Origin: Marinobacter sediminum
GTDB lineage: Bacteria; Pseudomonadota; Gammaproteobacteria; Pseudomonadales; Oleiphilaceae
Direction of reading: 5' to 3'
DNA: 64,000 nucleotides
Assembly: GCF_023657445.1 (NCBI RefSeq)
Contig: NZ_JAGTWY010000001.1
Coordinates: 2,728,001 to 2,792,000 of the forward strand
The translations under genes were made by a program, and so were the position numbers. This document shows positions 62,000 through 64,000 of this stretch, in pieces. The stretch's first letter is position 1, and the number at the start of each line of letters is the position of its first letter. A model generated the notes under the pieces. That model worked only from the letters and a program-made list of their open reading frames with translations. It was not told where the DNA came from and did not search any database.

Positions 62000-62999
62000 T
62001 GGAGCAGCCGTAGGTCAGGTCATCACCATCGTCCTGACGTCCGGGTTCAAGGAAGCTCTCCAGCATCAGCCCCCTCACATTGGTGTTGCCCGCCTGCTTC
62101 TGGGCCATGACGTCCCGGGCGATGTCCAGCTGGCGCTCAACCTCTTTGCAGGCATTGTCGTGGCTGCAGTCCACCATGACTGCCGTGGACAGACCGGCAT
62201 CGGCCAGCGACCTGACCGCCTCCGCAATGCTGTCCGCATCATAATTGGTGATACCTCGTCCGCCCCGCAGCACCAGGTGCGTATCGGGATTCCCCCGGGT
62301 GGTAATCATCACTGGCGCGCCGGTGGCGGAGACACCCATGTGATGGTGAGGGTGGGCGGCCGACTTCATGGCATTTGTGGCAACCGCCACGCCTCCATCA
62401 GTTCCGTTTTTGAAACCCACCGGCATCGACAGGCCACTGACCATTTCCCGGTGCACCTGGGACTCCGTGGTCCGTGCGCCGATTGCGGTCCAGCTAACGA
62501 GATCTCCCAGATAATCCATGGCGAAAGGACTCAGAGCCTCCGTGGCCACAGGCAACCCCATGCCGGCGAGGTTAAGCAGGAGTCGACGGGAACGAATCAG
62601 CCCCTCGTTAAGATCCCCTGAGCCGGTGCGTTCCGGATCATAGAGCAGACCTTTCCAGCCAACCGTGGTCCGGGGTTTTTCGAGATAGGCTCGCATAACA
62701 ATGAGAAAACGGTCACTCACCGCATCCGCCAGTGCTTTCAGCTTTTCTCCATATTCCAGTGCCGCTACTTCGTCATGAATTGAACAGGGCCCCATCACAA
62801 GGAGCGTTCTGGCATCGTCCCCACGCAGGATCCGGCGGACGGCCCCACGATGCGCTGCGATCTGCGAGGCGAGGTGTTCACCAACCGGTAACTGCTGACG
62901 CAACCCCTCGGACGTTGGCAGGGCCACCTCCTCACGTTCGGCAAGTGCGGCTGCAGACGCGGTCTGACTGTGCACATCGGTGCTTGGTGGCATGTTCAT
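61944..62999 (-). CDS. 3-deoxy-7-phosphoheptulonate (DAHP) synthase, AroFGH type
   Basis: First step of the shikimate pathway from PEP and erythrose 4-phosphate; 351 residues, class I-alpha. Motifs: LLVMGPCSIHDEVAALEYGEKL, LEKPRTTVGWKGLLYDP, GARTTESQVHREMVSGLSMPVGFKNGTDG and VDCSHDNACK. Feedback specificity (Phe, Tyr or Trp) cannot be assigned by eye. ATG 62999 has GGGAA seven bases upstream. Upstream lie a terminator and an aromatic-rich leader peptide, so expression is likely attenuated by aromatic aminoacyl-tRNA levels. Confidence 0.93.
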   Translation of the reverse strand: MNMPPSTDVHSQTASAAALAEREEVALPTSEGLRQQLPVGEHLASQIAAHRGAVRRILRGDDARTLLVMGPCSIHDEVAALEYGEKLKALADAVSDRFLIVMRAYLEKPRTTVGWKGLLYDPERTGSGDLNEGLIRSRRLLLNLAGMGLPVATEALSPFAMDYLGDLVSWTAIGARTTESQVHREMVSGLSMPVGFKNGTDGGVAVATNAMKSAAHPHHHMGVSATGAPVMITTRGNPDTHLVLRGGRGITNYDADSIAEAVRSLADAGLSTAVMVDCSHDNACKEVERQLDIARDVMAQKQAGNTNVRGLMLESFLEPGRQDDGDDLTYGCSITDPCLGWAQTEALIRSL

Positions 63000-63030
63000 A
63001 TGAGTGTTCCCGTTTCCCTGTGTCAGAATC

Positions 63031-63067
63031 AAAAAAGCCCCGGCTGGGCTACCAGTCGGGGCTTTTT
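63031..63067 (-). terminator. Attenuator terminator in the DAHP synthase leader
   Basis: Minus-strand AAAAAGCCCCG/CGGGGCTTTTT, 11-bp stem, 14-base loop and T-run, ending 32 bases before the DAHP synthase start. An alternative hairpin (GGCAGCC/GGCTGCC, 63077-63103) lies just upstream between leader stop and terminator. Confidence 0.8.
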
Positions 63068-63131
63068 AGAGTCCGGTGGCAGCCTGGGTTTCTGCCGGGC
63101 TGCCTTCCTCGTTATTCGGTCGATGAAGATC

Positions 63132-63209
63132 TTATGGGCGGCCCCGGCTCTGGCTAAAATAAAAGCCATAACCAAGCCACCAGAAAAACACAGCAGCGAC
63201 CGCAGCCAT
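63132..63209 (-). CDS. Aromatic-rich leader peptide of the DAHP synthase attenuator
   Basis: A 25-residue ORF: MAAVAAV then FFWWLGYGFYF, ending SQSRGRP. Nine of the first 18 residues are Phe, Trp or Tyr, covering all three aromatic amino acids. GGTGAG lies seven bases before the ATG. The stop is followed by competing hairpins and a terminator ahead of the synthase, the classical ribosome-stalling attenuator. Confidence 0.82.
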   Translation of the reverse strand: MAAVAAVFFWWLGYGFYFSQSRGRP

Positions 63210-63276
63210 CGATTTCTCACCGAAAGCTTGCAGAACATTCAATTGACAGGTCGCATGTGTCGTCTTCATGCTTTCC

Positions 63277-63306
63277 AATATATACCCCCGGTTTTCAACT
63301 TGGCAA
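63277..63306 (-). promoter_or_regulatory. Possible promoter of the DAHP synthase leader
   Basis: Minus strand TTGCCA (63306-63301) and TATATT/TATATA (around 63284-63277) at 16-18 bases place a start near 63270, about 60 bases before the leader peptide. Confidence 0.4.
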
Positions 63307-63354
63307 CCCACTGCCCGGAATTTTTTAAAATTCAGTAACGGGTCGGGAGCAGAA

Positions 63355-64000
63355 ATGACAACGAAACAGACCAATCCTCCATGGCAGGGAGCGACCAGAA
63401 TCCATCAGCTCCTGATGGCATTGCTGGCAATCTGCCTGTTTTCCCTCAGCGGAATGGCCCAAGCAGAAGCCCGTATTTATGAACTGCAGAATCGCCCAGC
63501 GGACGATGTTGCCACCCAGATACGGGAGCTCTATCAGAATGCTCCGGTCACAGTAACTGCCCGGGGGCAACAGGTTGTTGTCAGGGCTGAGGCGCAACTG
63601 CTCGACGAAATCGGCACTCTTATTGACACCATGGACGTGGCACCTGCACAGCTACGAATCACCGTGCGCTCCCGGGAAGACATCGGCGGCAAACGGTCCG
63701 GTGCCGGATTATCCGCCTCCGGAAACCAGGTAGGCGTCACCGTCGAACGAAAGGTAACCACCACTGGCAACACCCGTGAACGAACAGTCATCGTCCAGGA
63801 TGGACAGTCGGCCCATATCACCTCAGGCCAGGTTCGCACACTGCCCATCGCGATTCGCGGCGGCCGCAATCCGGCTGCGTTTCTTGAGCAGGTCGAGACC
63901 CGAAGTGGTTTCCTGGTGAGCCCCCAGGTGATTTCTGACAGGGCCATTGAAGTGAATATTGTCTCCTTCGAGGAAGACCCTGCCGCCCTGCCCGGTTATG
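63355..64000 (+). CDS. Secretin N-domain-like exported protein (partial, runs off the window)
   Basis: 215 codons are open to the right edge. A signal peptide (LLMALLAICLFSLSGMAQA) precedes ARIYELQNRPADDVATQIRELYQNAPVTVTARGQQVVVRA, the NolW/secretin N-domain pattern, then a polar central part with two similar beta stretches. GGGAG precedes the ATG. It may be a short secretin-like periplasmic protein rather than a full type II/IV secretin; the end is missing. Divergent from the DAHP synthase leader. Confidence 0.75.
   Translation, partial: MTTKQTNPPWQGATRIHQLLMALLAICLFSLSGMAQAEARIYELQNRPADDVATQIRELYQNAPVTVTARGQQVVVRAEAQLLDEIGTLIDTMDVAPAQLRITVRSREDIGGKRSGAGLSASGNQVGVTVERKVTTTGNTRERTVIVQDGQSAHITSGQVRTLPIAIRGGRNPAAFLEQVETRSGFLVSPQVISDRAIEVNIVSFEEDPAALPGY

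Overview
The window reads as a chromosomal segment of a moderately GC-rich marine gammaproteobacterium, most like Marinobacter. The assignment rests on gene order and protein character: ygfB-pepP-ubiH-ubiI, zapA-ssrS-fau, ilvA/rpiA, aroQ-accB-accC-prmA-dusB-fis-purH-purD, a Pseudomonas-type long isocitrate lyase and a TRAP transporter. No rRNA or tRNA gene was seen.

Layout. 1-5.5 kb: flavin transferase ApbE, then a minus-strand ubiquinone/aminopeptidase operon. 5.6-8.8 kb: a zinc-type ABC import cluster (DUF2796, DUF3299, ATPase, FtsX-like permease) behind a perfect Zur-box-like palindrome. 8.9-9.6 kb: zapA and the 6S RNA gene. 9.6-14.3 kb: a 4.6 kb genomic island lying between two identical 54-bp copies of the 6S RNA 3' end. 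It holds a decayed tyrosine integrase, an orphan lipoprotein, a serine recombinase with a three-dyad res-like site, and an OLD-family ATPase/TOPRIM protein. 14.3-36.5 kb: mostly housekeeping genes (fau, ilvA, rpiA, acyl-CoA dehydrogenase, ppa, a LapD-like c-di-GMP receptor with a divergent diguanylate cyclase, fatty-acid, tRNA and purine genes, an ion antiporter). 36.5-43.4 kb: an EgtB/SenA-like enzyme and then a secreted-fibre locus resembling a rearranged fap (functional amyloid) operon. 43.7-64 kb: isocitrate lyase, an ion channel, a SulP transporter, ChaN, a macrodomain protein, a GH84 glycosidase, a TRAP transporter, a cyclopropane-synthase/flavoprotein pair, Dps, a lipoamide-dehydrogenase-like enzyme, a LysE exporter, DAHP synthase with its attenuator, and the start of a secretin-like protein.

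The fibre locus is the best candidate for an undescribed system. A degenerate sigma54-activator-like regulator is translationally coupled to an outer-membrane barrel protein. Facing them on the other strand are a Ser/Asp/Asn-repeat secreted protein, two small exported proteins with double-glycine-like processing sites, and a C39 peptidase between the two. The repeat protein has a near-consensus sigma54 promoter. The regulator has lost its Walker B acidic pair and the GAFTGA loop, so it is probably not a conventional sigma54 activator.

The second notable region is the 6S RNA island: its integrase is broken, so it looks stranded, and it carries a possible anti-phage gene. Third is an aromatic-rich leader peptide (FFWWLGYGFYF) followed by a terminator ahead of DAHP synthase, a textbook attenuator layout. 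Starts were set from Shine-Dalgarno placement and family start positions where these disagree with the longest reading frame.
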